From positions 25,364,501-25,428,500 of the forward strand of contig CM067541.1 in NCBI GenBank assembly GCA_034509755.1: a stretch of DNA of 64,000 nucleotides. The letters run 5' to 3'. A model generated the notes under the pieces. The model was not told where the DNA came from, searched no databases, and saw only the letters and a list, made by a program, of their open reading frames with translations. Positions 10,555 through 21,829 of this stretch are shown here, in pieces. The DNA comes from Anisodus tanguticus. Taxonomy: Eukaryota; Streptophyta; Magnoliopsida; Solanales; Solanaceae. The stretch's first letter is position 1. Each line of letters starts with the position of its first letter. The translations under genes and the position numbers were made by a program.

Positions 10555-11969
10555 TCAAATGGGGAGTTGAATTGAATTACCTGGAGGAACAGGGAACAAA
10601 TGAGGATACTTCTTCTTCATCTCATCCTCTGCCTCCCAAGTCATTTCCTCCCTATTGTGGTTCCTCCACAATACCTTGACGGAAGCCACATCCTTCGTCC
10701 GTAATCTCCTGACCTGGCGATCAAGTATGGATACGGAGTTTTCCTCGTAGGAAAGCTCCTCTGTCACCTGGATGTCATCTACTGGGAAGACTCTGGAAGG
10801 ATCACCAATACACTTACGCAGCATAGGTACATGGAAGACTGGATGTGCCGCTTCCAAATCAGGCGGTAGATCCAACTCATAGGCAACCTTGCCTATCCTA
10901 CGAATGATCTGGTAAGGGCCGATGTACCTTGAGCTAAGCTTCCCTTTCTTGCCAAACCTCATCACACCCTTCATGGGTGACACCTTTAGGAACACCCAAT
11001 CATCAACCTGAAACTCTAAGTGTCGACGTCGATTATCAGTATATGACTTCTGTCGACTCTGTGCTGCTAATAACCTCTCCTGAATGAGTTTCACCTTATC
11101 AACAGCTTGCTGAACCATGTCGGGGCCGATCAACTTAGTCTCACCTACATCAAACCAACCAATAGGTGACCTGCACTTCCTCCCATATAAAGCCTCATAC
11201 GGTGACATCTGGATGCTAGAATGGTAGCTGTTGTTATAAGAGAACTCAATGAGTGCTAAATGGTCATCCCAACTACCTCTGAAGTCAATAATACAGGCCC
11301 TCAGCATAACCTCTAATGTCTGGATAGTACGCTCTGCCTGCCCATCCGTCTGAGGGTGAAATGCTATGCTGAGACTCACTTGTGTCCCCAATCCCTTCTG
11401 GAATGATCTCTAGAAGTTAGCTATAAACTGAGCTCCTCGGTCTGATATAATAGATGTGGGAACTCCGTGCAGTCTCACTATCTCCCTGATGTACAGCCTA
11501 GCATAGTCCTCAGCTGACTAAGTAGTCCTCACTGGAAGAAAATGGGCTGATTTCGTCAGCCTATCCACGATAACCCATATGGAATCACACTTCCGCTGAG
11601 TGCGAGGTAAGCCTGTAATGAAGTCCATATTGATCACTTCCCACTTCCAAGTCGGGATCTCAATCTCTGTAATAATCCACTGAGCTTCGATGCTCAACCT
11701 TAACCGCGACAATTCGGGCACCGGGCAACAAATTCTGCGATGTCTCTTTTCATGCCATCCCACCAATACAAGCATCTAAGGTCATGGTACATCTTCGTCG
11801 ACCCTGGATGAATGGAATAACGGGCATTGTGTGCCTCTCCCATAACCTGCTGTCGTAGCCCTGCAACATCAAGTACACATAATCTGCCCTCATACCTCAG
11901 CACATCATCAGGTGTAGCCTCAAATAAAGTCTTTCCCTTTAGGAGAGCTGCATCTCTATACCGGGCCAC
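10555..11969 (-). pseudogene. Gypsy integrase with chromodomain-like C-terminus, broken
   Basis: The HHCC zinc-binding part is at 11700-11969 (HNARYSIHPG ... CPNC). The catalytic core starts with INMDFITGLP (first Asp, ~11630), continues through SIISDRGAQF (second Asp, ~11440) and HPQTDGQAERTIQTLEVM (Glu, ~11350). The C-terminus keeps a GPYQIIRRIGKVAYELDLPP module and ends VKVLWRNHNREEMTWEAEDE, a group II chromodomain-like tail that typifies chromoviruses and can steer insertion to heterochromatin. Stops occur after the zinc finger region and at about 11412 (a TAG just after FIANF, probably from Trp TGG). All catalytic residues survive, but no single ORF spans them. Confidence 0.88.
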
Positions 11970-11984
11970 AACAAGATCCTCATA

Positions 11985-12480
11985 CTAACGTCTCTTTACC
12001 TCTTCCACGATAGAGGACTCCGCAACATCCCGAATACGAACCCCGCTATCTCCCGAATCCGCCAACCGGACTCCAAGACTCGCTAGCCTATGTATCTCAT
12101 GAACCATCTTCCTTCTGTCTCGCTTCACATCCGTCAAGCTACCCATGGATCTACGGCTAAGAGCATCTGCCACAACATTAGCTTTTCCCGGGTGGTACAA
12201 GATATCAACATCATATTTCGTTAGGAACTCTAACCACCGCCTCTGCCGTAGGTTCAACTCCTTCTGCTTAAAGATACATTGGAGACTCTTGTGATCCGTA
12301 TAAATATCAACGTGAATCCCATACAAATAATGTCTCCAAATCTTCAAAGCATGAATCACCGCTGCTAGCTCCAAATCATGAGTGGATAATTCTTTTCATG
12401 CTTTCTGAGCTGTCGGGAGGCATAAGCTATAACTTTGCCATGCTGCATCAACACATAACCTAGCCCAATGGCTGAAGCAT
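11985..12480 (-). pseudogene. Gypsy RNase H domain, broken
   Basis: The frame 12374-11985 has LAAVIHALKIWRHYLYG, YTDHKSLQCIFKQKELNLRQ and PGKANVVADALSR, the end of a plant Gypsy RNase H and the start of the connection to integrase. The upstream part (12375-12480, GYVLMQHGKVIAYASRQL-like) is separated by stops. It degrades the RNA strand during reverse transcription in intact relatives. Confidence 0.85.
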
Positions 12481-13623
12481 CCAATAAATGACATAACTAT
12501 CCGGTCCCTCAGGAAGAGTCAGAACTGGAGCCGTAGTCAACTTATCCTTCAACAACTGGAAACTGTGCTCACAAGCATCCGTCCACTGAAACTTAGCTGC
12601 CTTCTGGGTTAGCCTAGTCAAAGGCGCTGAGATCGAAGCAAACTTCTCCATAAACCTTTTGTAATACCATGCTAGCCCCAGAAAACTGCGTACCTCAGTA
12701 GGTGTCGTAGGTCTGGGCAAAGTCTTCACCGCCTCAATCTTCTGTGTATCCACCCGTATACCATCAGCCCCGATAATATGCCCCAAGAATGCCACTGAAG
12801 TCAACCAGAACTCACACTTGGAAAACTTGGCATACAACTGCTGGTGCTGGAGGACCCTAAGTACCGTCCTCAAATGGTCTGCATGCTCCTGCTCTGAACG
12901 GGGATAAAACAGGTTATCATTAATGAATACAATGACGAACATGTCTAAGAACGGCCTGAATACCCGGTTAATCAAATCCATAAACACTGCTGGAGAATTG
13001 GTCAGTCCAAAAGACATCACCCTAAACTCATAATGTCCATATCGAGTTCTGAATGATGTCTTTGGAATATCTGCCTCCCTTACCCGCCCCTGATGATAAC
13101 TTGACCGCAAGTCTATCTTCGAGAAGCACTTAGCACCCTATAACTGGTCAAATAAATCATCAATCCTAGGAAGGGGGTACCTGTTCTTGATGGTTACCTT
13201 GTTCAGCTTTTTATAATCAATACACATCCGCAGCGAACCATCTTTCTTTCTCACAAATAACAGTGGTGCTCCCCATGGAGATGTACTCCGCCTAATAAAG
13301 CATTTCTCCAACAAGTTTCTCAGCTGCTCCTTCAACTCCTTCAACTATGCAGGTGCCATTCTATAAGGAGGAATGGATATAGGTTGGGTACCTGACAATA
13401 CATCTACACTGAAATCTATCTCCCGCTCTGGAGGAAGACCTGGAAGATCATCTGGGAATACATCCGAAAACTCACTAACTACCGGGACTGACTGGAGAGC
13501 CGGTACTTCCGCTTCTGTATCATGCACCCGAACCAAATGATAGATACAACCTTTTCTGACCATCTTCCTTGCCTTGAGGTATGAAATAAACTTACCCTCG
13601 GCGATGCTGCATTCCCTTTCCAT
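12460..13623 (-). pseudogene. Gypsy reverse transcriptase, catalytic box altered
   Basis: The pieces at 13345-13623, 13138-13344 and 12460-13110 are collinear with plant Gypsy RT: DLPGLPPEREIDF, SPWGAPLLFVRKKDGSLRMC, DYKKLNKVTIKNRYPLPRID, MSFGLTNSPAVFMDLINRVF and FLGLAWYYKRF. They are separated by single stops near 13344 and 13137. The box that should read FIDD reads VIVFINDNL at 12910-12930. The first catalytic Asp is AAT (Asn), a G-to-A change on the coding strand. Losing that Asp should abolish polymerase activity regardless of the stops. Confidence 0.9.
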
Positions 13624-14198
13624 TCTATAACTGGCTCGCCTGGGAACTGAAATCGAACCAACTTCTCTCTACAATCAACGTTGGCAAAATAAGAAGCCAA
13701 CCAATCCATGCCCATAATGACATCAAAGTCGACCATATCTAACTCTATCAAATCTGCTAAGGTATGACGGCTATATATCACCACCGAATAATTTTTATAC
13801 ACACGCTCAGCTATAACCGAATCTCCTACCGGTGTAGCTACCTCGAATGGTTCTATCGGCTTAGGTTATATCCCTATTCTATTAGCAACAAGAGGGGATA
13901 TGTAGGACAAGGTGGAACCTGGATCTATCAAAGCATATACATTACAGAAAAAAACCGATAGTATACCTGTAACAACATCTAGCGACGCCTCCTGATCACG
14001 TCTACTGGCCAAAGCATACATGTGGTTCGAAGGACCGCCGGAACTAGAAACTCTGCCACGACCTCTACCACGGCCTGCTGGCGTCTGAATACCCCGCCTG
14101 GTGGGGCGCATAGCCATAGATGACGACGAACCAGGACCCGACCCCGTAGGCCGAGCCATCCCACCTGAACCACCCATGTTAGGACACTCTCTCATCAT
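13479..14198 (-). pseudogene. Gypsy aspartic protease region, broken
   Basis: The active-site segment reads VYALIDPGSTLSYISPLVAN (about 13870-13935), the D-P-G-S form usual for this group of plant Gypsy elements. The rest of the protease continues in another frame at 13479-13802 (DVIMGMDWLASYFANVDCRE). The frameshift or stop between them is near 13865. N-terminal to it is a Gly/Arg-rich linker. Confidence 0.82.
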
Positions 14199-14300
14199 AT
14201 GGCCCTAACGGCCGCAAGAGAAGCAAACACCTGTGGTCGAATGACATTCCCCAATATGAAGCTTACCACACTGAGAGCACCGAGGATAAGATGGCCTCAA
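14199..14300 (-). pseudogene. Gypsy gag zinc-knuckle remnant
   Basis: The minus strand encodes RCSQCGKLHIGECHSTTGVC followed by FSCGR, a stop, and GHMMRECP. The two-knuckle Cys/His pattern for nucleic-acid binding is clear. A TAG at about 14205 replaces a residue between CGR and GHM. Confidence 0.75.
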
Positions 14301-14523
14301 CTGACTAGAGCCCCTGTTCCTCTGAGAACCCGAAGCGATGGAGCTCTGTCCGGCTCCTGAATACCCGGGGCGGTCGAACCTCCTTCCCGTAGACTGCAGA
14401 GGAGCACTCTGTGCTGACTGCGATGAATATCTGATCTGCTGCTGGAACTGTCGCCTCGAGACTCACCGAATAAGATGCCGACCTAGCCCTCTTATGCTGG
14501 TCCCTGTCATGACCTCTATTTGG

Positions 14524-15384
14524 CTATCGCCCTCTATGTCGATCCTCAACCCCTTGTGCGTATGCCTGGATACGAGCAATATCCATACCCGGCTGAAGAG
14601 CCACCGCCATACAACCATCGATCAGATAATGGTCCAGCCCCATCACAAAGCGATGCACCCTGTCTGCCATATCTGCTACAATAGTGGGTGCGTATCTGGC
14701 CAATGAATCAAACTCCAGGATATACTCACGAATGGTCCTGCCATTCTGCCTCAACTGTAAGAATCTGTCCACTCTAGCTCTCCTCATCTCTGGAGGCAAG
14801 AAGTGACCAAGGAAGGCCTCTGTAAACTCCTCCCATATAGCTGGAGGAACATCCTCTTCCCTAGACAACTCCCAAGACTCATACCAGTTTATAGCTATAT
14901 CCCACATCCTATACGAAGCCAACTCCACTGACTCAGTCTCTGAAGCTCTGATTACCCTCAAGGTACGCTGCATCTGTCGGATAAACTCCTGCGGGTCATC
15001 CTCGGGCCTTGACCCGAAACACTCTGGTGGACAACATCTCAAGAAATCACGGACCCTCAAACTATCTGCTCTAGGGCCAACTCCTGGTCCCTGTCTATAA
15101 GTCTGACCTGCCACTAACCTAGTCAGCAGCTGCACCGCATCTCTCATGGCTCTGTCCTCTGTCCCCGGCTGAGGAGCTGGAGGCTCAGGTGCTGGGGCCT
15201 CGGAAACTGGTGATGTTGCCCCCTGAACTGGAGCCTTTGGTGGTGGCGACGAACCAGATCTCATCGACTGGGGCACAGTCTCCGGTATAGACTGGGTACA
15301 GGACCTAGTAACACTCTGAATCCGGCTAGTATTCCCCGCTGTAGACCTGCCCTTCTGGGCCGCTGTCGCCTTCTTTGGAGGCAT
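14524..15384 (-). pseudogene. Gypsy gag (Retrotrans_gag), open to a premature stop
   Basis: This is the longest open frame of the element. The frame is open from MFTA at 15396, but MPPKKATAAQKGRS at 15384 is the more family-like start. A Pro/Ser-rich N-terminus is followed by the capsid domain: WYESWELSREEDVPPAIWEE, FTEAFLGHFLPPEMRRARVD and REYILEFDSLARYAP. It ends at a stop near 14524, before the zinc knuckle at 14199-14300, so a product would lack nucleic-acid binding. Its 5' side adjoins the PBS and LTR without other genes. Confidence 0.88.
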
Positions 15385-15574
15385 AGCTGTAAACATAGTA
15401 AGTTATCAGAAAGGGATTATCCTACTAACATAGCTCTATTGCACGATCTAAGAGATGAAAGAATAAAAACCAATCATAAATTCCCTGCAGCCTCCTGCGT
15501 ATAATTATAGTACACAACATACCCATACGCAAGACTCTACTAGACACGGTCTGTAGACATTCCGAGGACTAACT

Positions 15575-15586
15575 GCTCTGATACCA
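15575..15586 (-). other. Gypsy primer binding site (initiator tRNA-Met type)
   Basis: The minus strand reads TGGTATCAGAGC, the complement of plant initiator Met tRNA 3' end, four bases from the 5' LTR boundary. Confidence 0.92.
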
Positions 15587-16173
15587 CTTTTGTCACGACC
15601 CGACCCGACCCGACGGGCCGCGACTAACCGCCCTAATGACGTCATTATACTAACCTGTCACACATAATCCAACTAACACTTAATGAGTCGAAATCCGGCA
15701 AGATAACGCCGCAATAACAACATATGCCAGGGTAGGCAAGCCGACAAGGCTGCCTTTACCCCCGAATGTACCTGCCTCCTGAGGAGTCACAACTAGCCAA
15801 CACAATATAACAGGCAAGCCGACAAGGCTGCCAACATATAATATAACAGGCAAGCCGAGAAGACTGCCAACAGATAATATCACATATACACGAGAACACC
15901 CCCAACATAGAGTACAATAATATGGCCGACCGAAACATTTCGACCCTTACACCAAGTGCAACCCACAACGGTCTACGAGACCTCTACAAGAAGGATAACG
16001 ACATATGACGGGACGGGGCCCCGTCGTGCCCCTAAATATACAAAAGTCAAAATAATAGGGTTCTGTACCCAAAATGACAAAGCCCTGAATCAAAGGAGCT
16101 TCCCAACCTGCCGAGTAGGAACCTAGGCACGAGGTTCACCAAACGAAAACCCGTACTGCGGGCATGAAACGCA

Positions 16174-16197
16174 CCCCCCCCCCCCCCCCCCCCCCCC
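16174..16197. repeat. Run of 24 C in the 5' LTR
   Basis: The matching site in the other LTR (about 8106-8112) has only about six C. This is either true slippage expansion or a length error in the assembly. Confidence 0.9.
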
Positions 16198-16413
16198 GAG
16201 TAAGGGGGTCGACGAAATAATGTACTGAGTATGTAAAACATGAAGCTATAAAAGAGATCATAAGTAGCCAACAGAAAACAAGAGATCAGTATAAAAATCA
16301 GGATCCAAATCCAACTGTGCCATAAACAATAAAACTCAGTTGCCTTATAAAAATGAGAGTCAAGTCAAGAAAACATGAGCGCATGTCCATATACATATAT
16401 AAATATCTGTAAC

Positions 16414-16568
16414 GTAACCCGGCCCACTAGTGCGGGACTCGGTGAAATCATATCATAACCCGGCCCATGCTGGGACTCGGTGAAGTCATATCGTAACCCG
16501 GCCCATGCTGGGACTCGGTAAAGTCATATCGTAACCCGGCCCATACTGGGATTCGGTAAAGTCATATC
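16414..16568. repeat. 38-bp tandem repeat inside the 5' LTR, four copies
   Basis: This is the counterpart of 8337-8491 with the same copy number and a few substitutions. Confidence 0.9.
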
Positions 16569-18477
16569 TCATCTATGGATCCATCCTACGTAACCCGACC
16601 CTCTAGTGAGGGTCTCGGTGAAAAAAATGCAAGGCTGTGCACGAACATAACCCGTCCCGGGATTCAGTGAGGTGAAGTAGTAACACTTAGCACGAGTAGA
16701 TATCATGAGTAACCATATGCAAGTAAAAATTATCATTTGACTCTCAATAAAATTATTATAATAATGTCATAATAAACTCTTTGCTGAAAAATCATAGGCA
16801 CTTCTCATAACAATCCTCTTTAGGAATTAAACTGTATAAGAATCAAGTACGTCCGCTGTACTTTCATTAAATCATGCCAAAAGAAAGAAGTAAGGGTTTC
16901 ACATACCTTTTAGACGAACTAATCCACCCAATATTAGAATATGCCTCGTTATAGAACTTCAACCTATAATAATGGTAATACGTTCGTTAATTCTATGATT
17001 ACTAGCATACTTTATATCGAATAACGACTTCTTATTCTATAAAAATTCGGGCAGCACTTCCCCTTTTTATACATGTTTCCACAACTTCCAAACGAGGCTA
17101 ATAACATCAATAACCAAGCACCAATTAATGGCACAACCAAAACAACAATAAAGGGAATTTACACACCCACTTATCATGTAAATTTAGCCTCTTAATCCAC
17201 CTTAAAAATAGCCCACAAAACAGTCCATGTTCCAACAACAACGAGGGTAGAATGTGAAGCCTTTCTACACCCTTATTCCTTTAGGACTTACATTAGCAAT
17301 TACCACACTTAAACATGCATAATGGTAACTAAATTTTTAGCATTATAACACCACCAAAGAGTCCCTAAAACATTCCATATACATCACAACATGTCCAACA
17401 ATTTCATGCAAGTTCTTGGCCACAACATGTCATAATTCCATAACTCTTATCTTAACTCCTAAAATCCAATTTCGTATTTCAATACTTCCATATAACTAAT
17501 TCCAACTAAATATCAATATTTCCTTTCAATTTCATCATGCAATTAGTGACATTAATAACAACAATAAACAACGAGTCCAATAACACCAAAATCTGTCCCA
17601 AATTGGCAACTAGCCCAATTGTTACATGCAACGCTTAAATTCCAATTTCTGCTAAACACAAATTCATTACCTTAATTCTAACAACATGCATTCCAATTAT
17701 ATCATAGAAAGAAGAATTTTATACCTCAAATTCGTTCCAAAACAGTCCACAATTTTCTGCCCACTGCTTGTCCGAAAATCCCCACTGTTTTCGTATTTCT
17801 TTCCCTTTTTTATTCACTTCTTCAACTCCAATTGACATGCAAGTGTTCTACAATGTTAAGCCATCATACCTACACGTTTTTCTTCCAAAATTTCATCCCA
17901 AAAATTCGAAATTTCTGGGCTAGAGTTTAGGCCATCAATGGCTGTTTTTGGTGTTGTTTTGCTTCTAATTTTTGGTGAAAAATGTAGTCTAGAAAGAGAA
18001 GATAAAAGTCTTAAATTGGGTATGGGGTTGGGGTGATTTTCGGCCAGCAGGGGGCGGTGGGTTTGGAGAAGAGAGGTGAGGTTTTTGGTTAAGTTTAGAA
18101 TGAAGTTGAAGAGGTGAGTGTAGGTATATAAAAAAAAATCTGAATTTCCTTATCTCACTTTGGCCCCCCCAAGTTCTTCAATTAATAAATCTTAAACCCA
18201 CTTCTTTTAATTCCCGAGAATTTCATAAAGCCTCGTATCCTCAATGTCACAATTTTAATACAATACTATTCCATAACTCCATTGGAATAAATTCAACTAC
18301 TAGGATTAATTCTCGTCGTAACATGTATAACACTAAAGAAAAACTATTCCGGGATAACATCCGTTTATACACTAATTTCCCGTATTAACATATGTAAGCG
18401 TTCCTTATATTCAATATCCGAATCTTACTTCCTTAATGGCGTTCTTAATTATCGTCTTAATCTTACGAGGTGTAACA

Positions 18478-18628
18478 ACTTATGCTTTGTCTTGAGCCGA
18501 GGGTCTTTCGGAAACAACTGTTCTACCTACCAAGGTAGATGTAAGGTCTGCGTACACTCTACCCTCCACAGACCTCACGTTGTGGGATTTTACTAAATAT
18601 GTTGTTGTTGTTGTAGGCTAATTCTAGT
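18478..18628 (+). mobile_element. RTE-LINE/TS-SINE-type 3' segment, right half
   Basis: This continues 7260-7524. It carries CTTGAGCCGAGGGTCTTTCG, GGTCTGCGTACACTCTACCC, and a GTTGTTGTTGTTG tail ending near 18616. It keeps the uninterrupted CTACCTACCAAGGTAG (about 18512-18530), the site where Copia D sits in the other two units. Confidence 0.8.
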
Positions 18629-19005
18629 TTTGCCATAATTTTTTTTAACTCATTTCCAATTGTTCCAAGAAATTATGTATATATAAATGTACTCTCAAAA
18701 CTATGATTTGATGACTCAAAAGAAAAAACAAACAGAAGTCTGTGACCCAGTTTTGAGTACGAGCACCAAACCAACCAAGAAGTACAGACATACATACAAA
18801 AGTAAATATATACCAACTTCATAAATCATAGTAATAGTTTGAGACATCGCTATTGTTTTTCTATTCCTATAGTTTTTTTCTCCCTCCCAATTCACCTCTA
18901 TTTGCACTCTGAAGTAGTGCAAACTCACTGACCATGTAAATTCATAGAATAATACTTTAATATTAAAGAGAGTAAATTCTCACTTTTAAAAGTTTGTCTA
19001 GTTAG
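18629..19005. other. Conserved non-repeat spacer between LINE tail and Copia B LTR
   Basis: The same ~370 bp recurs at 36191-36543 and 63061-63450. An ORF-like minus frame (18716-18928) is preserved in length but includes changes expected of neutral sequence. It is probably original host DNA carried by the duplicated unit. I do not recognise a gene. Confidence 0.5.
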
Positions 19006-20011
19006 TGTTGGAAATTTGCCTTTGGTGGGGGGTTGCGTCCACACATATTTAATGACTTAAACACTAGAGTTCCGCATGTTGGAGACTTTGTCTCTTCATA
19101 CGTGCATAATCTACTAAGTGAGTAGATGACCGTAGGGCCAAGGATCGTCAAATTTTGTTAAGAAATGAAAGAGATATTGGTCCACGAAGTAAGGTGTTTG
19201 AGGCATGGAAATATGGTGTGGGACAAATCTACCACATCGGTGCGAAAAAGAAGAATTGTTCTTTATAGAAGCCTAAAAATGGATAAGGGTTTGGGACCCC
19301 AAGGGGTAACCCATGTGTTTGAAGGAGGGAGGACCTAGGTGTGCTTGGGTTCGAGGCTAAGCCTACGCGCGCGCCATCGCCGCCCGTCCGTCTGGTTTGG
19401 GTCGTGGGCTTCTTTTGATATTATATTTTTGGACCCCAAACTATTTAGTATTTACAGTTTGGTCCCTGGAGTTTCAGAAATGCCGTCAGCAGCCAGAAAG
19501 CCAACAGTTTATGGCATGGTTACTACACCATAACACCTCTCCTCCTCCTAGACACTATATATTGAGACTTGAAACAGATTTGAGGGAGAGAATCTTAAGA
19601 AGAAGAAGATGAAAAAATTACTAAGAAAAGATACAGAAACAATAGAATGAAAAGAACAGAAACTCTTCATTTCCTCTAATTTTTCCATTCTTCAGCAAGT
19701 TGTTTCATGTTTGTTTTCTTCGTCAGAATCAACCTATTTGCTTTGTAGTGTTGATTAGTTGTTGTTTTATCTTGGGAGACTATTGCCCGCTTACGTAAAA
19801 GTATATATACGGGGAAATCTTGTCTTAAAGATAGAGAGTCATCTCTCAACTCAGCCACAGTTGTAACAATTCAGATTTAGTGTTTCTTGATTTCAGGTTA
19901 TCAAGATTCAAGACTCAACAAGCTTGCGGCAATTATAATTTTGGCTGTTAGTTTATCCTTTCAGACACTTGTAATAATTATTTACTTTCCGTACTGCTAT
20001 TATATCCAACA
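19006..20011 (+). repeat. 5' LTR of Copia B1
   Basis: It has TG...CA termini (ends TATATCCAACA) and is 1,006 bp long. A TATA-like CACTATATATTGAG lies at 19552-19565. The R-U5 block with GGGGAAATCTTGTCTTAAAG near 19810 is shared with Copia A and LTR0. No standard initiator-Met PBS follows the boundary. Confidence 0.85.
19553..19561 (+). promoter_or_regulatory. Putative LTR TATA box, Copia B1
   Basis: ACTATATATTG sits in the LTR at the place equivalent to the TATAAAT of Copia A (45504-45510), about 240 bp before the conserved R-U5 block. Confidence 0.5.
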
Positions 20012-20326
20012 ATTAGTTAGGTTTCCAAACGTCAAAGTGAGTTATTTTTAAGTGAAAGTTTTGCTTATTTCTCTGAACAACAAGGGGAATCTTGAAATGT
20101 TCAACAAGTTATTTTGGGCAATGTTTATGACATCGACAAAGAAAAATGTGGAAGAAAGTTTTCTGTTATAGAAGAAACAATTACCTAATACATTACCAAT
20201 AGAATTAGATTCTCCTACTTAATACTTACCTAAAACATCGATCTTAATATATACAGTATAAATTTCATTACTATTACATATGTTCCTAAAATACAAAATA
20301 TTGGAGAAAATATAAATACATGCAGA

Positions 20327-20834
20327 CCTCTATATAACGGCATACTAAGTCTTTTTGGAACTCATTTTTTATGTTATATTTTATATTCCTATAATAACTT
20401 TTTTATCTATAACAGCAACAACCGTCTTTATAACAATATGCTCTTTGTAAAAATTACCCCTCTATAATAGCTATCTTCTTTTTTTGGTAATATAGTAATT
20501 AATCATCTTTATAGAAATAGAATTTTTAAGATTATCAATAATTCTAGAGATTTTGACCAAATATTTTGATACTTTAATACATTATTTTATGACAAAGAAT
20601 ATTATATGATATATATTTTCATCAATAAAATATTTTTTCTTCGTTATACAAAGTGTGATTAAGCTTAGCATTTGACAATTTAAAATGAAAAGTTAGGTTT
20701 TATACATATTTTTTGCCTATAACAATGAAATATTATTTAAATGTCAATGTTGTTATAGATGTATAACAATCATTCGCTATAGCAGCTGAAAATTTTCGAA
20801 CGCAAGAATATTTGTTGTAGAGAGGTTTGATTGT
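20327..20834. mobile_element. Emigrant/pogo-like MITE inside Copia B1
   Basis: The left end CAGACCTCTATATAACGGC and the right end TTGTTGTAGAGAGGTTTGAT are imperfect inverted repeats of the ACCTCTATA type. The interior is AT-rich and non-coding. Other copies are at about 44092-44590 (right end deleted) and 38346-38465 (right part only). Confidence 0.55.
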
Positions 20835-21384
20835 AATTCGCTTATATGACCATTCTTGGTAGGGACAAAATCGAGGAAGAGAAAGTGAGAGTCGAACTAG
20901 CACATTTTATTTACAAAACAAAGAGTCAGATTTGCCCTTTTACTCTCACGAATAAGTTATATTTACCCTTCATTATATTTTTTGATACATAAAAGGGTTA
21001 GATTTGCCCATGTACTCTTATAAATAAGTTATATTTATATTTTTGTTATCATTTTTGATATATTTGTCTTTGTCATCCTTTGTAACCTATTTTCGGGCTA
21101 TATTTACCCTCCGTCCGTCAAATCCATTTGTCCCACTTTTATTTCTCCACGTGGCGCCTACATGGAATTTCTTTTCTCCCAATTTAAATTTGGTCATAAT
21201 TAAACCCGACTCACCCATTAAAATCACAACTTACCATATATGTAACCAAGATCTAGGCGACTTCGTTAGTCCATATTCGATAACATTAATGCAAGATCGT
21301 TGCATATTGTACCTGGAAATACTCATAAGGCAACCTTACAAAATTGGCATCAATTATAACTTCTACTACTAAACAATCACTTGC
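20835..21384. repeat. Non-coding repeat block within Copia B1
   Basis: It has GGGTTAGATTTGCCC-type repeats and is repeated at 38460-39003 and 44590-44996 plus 50643-50770. It replaces the gag-integrase part expected of a Copia. It has no credible gene. Confidence 0.6.
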
Positions 21385-21470
21385 AGTCTTGCGTGACATG
21401 GATGTTGAGACAACCTTCCTAACCGGAGAGTTGGAAGGGGAGGATCAGAGTTGGTTTGTTGGACTGTTGG
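21385..21470 (+). pseudogene. Copia B1 reverse transcriptase scrap
   Basis: The reading DMDVETTFLTGELEGEDQ corresponds to the D-V-K-T-A-F-L-N-G-D-L-E-E motif of Copia RT. Sequence on both sides is not RT. The same scrap is at 50795-50860. Confidence 0.65.
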
Positions 21471-21829
21471 GCTTCTTCCTGAACTTTCTTTTTGGTACTT
21501 GAAATGTTTACATTTTGGTCCTGGAAGTTTCAGGTGAAACAGAAATAATGAATCTAACAACAGAAACATTGACTCTGAAATTAGAAAGCCAACAGTCTGA
21601 AAGTGGAAGTCTTATTGAAACAAAAGTCTCGATATGAAAGATGACATCTTAGGAATTGAAATTTTTAAGACATCTAACGGACTGGTATCGGCTTACAAAG
21701 TAGATCAGTTGAACTAAGATTCACTCGTGATTCTAAAAATGATCGATAGAAAGCGTTAAATCAGATATGACGATATATGAAATATTCGCTTATGTACAAA
21801 TTATGGTATTCTGGATGTCCAGCGGTTCT

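Larger units (their letters stand above)
7525..18477 (-). mobile_element. Complete Gypsy chromovirus (Tekay/Del-like), 10.95 kb
   Basis: Two ~2.9-kb LTRs with TG...CA ends enclose PBS, gag, protease, RT, RNase H, integrase with a chromodomain-like tail, and PPT, all on the minus strand. Flanks are GCTTA (7520-7524) and ACTTA (18478-18482), a 5-bp target duplication with one mismatch. The empty site is visible at 27021-27040. LTRs differ by scattered, mostly transition, changes and short indels, so insertion is fairly young. Stops in every domain and an altered RT catalytic box make it non-autonomous. Confidence 0.93.
15591..18477 (-). repeat. 5' LTR of the Gypsy chromovirus
   Basis: In plus orientation it runs TGTCACGACCCGACC to GAGGTGTAACA, 2,887 bp. 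It differs from 7525-10398 by scattered changes, including a CGACC repeat-number change at the start and a long C run (16174-16197). It is non-coding. Confidence 0.93.

Noticed and set aside
14338..14706. 122-residue plus-strand ORF
   Set aside because: Antisense shadow of the Gypsy gag and zinc-knuckle region.
16047..16271. 74-residue minus ORF with a glycine run
   Set aside because: The glycines are the translated homopolymer in the Gypsy LTR; no family features and the other LTR has a different frame.
18716..18928. Conserved 70-residue minus ORF as a real gene
   Set aside because: It recurs only because the unit is duplicated; no start context, domain or coding-type conservation supports it.
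20011..20040. Primer binding site after the Copia B LTR
   Set aside because: Sequence after the LTR (ATTAGTTAGG) does not match TGGTATCAGAGC or another tRNA end I can recognise.
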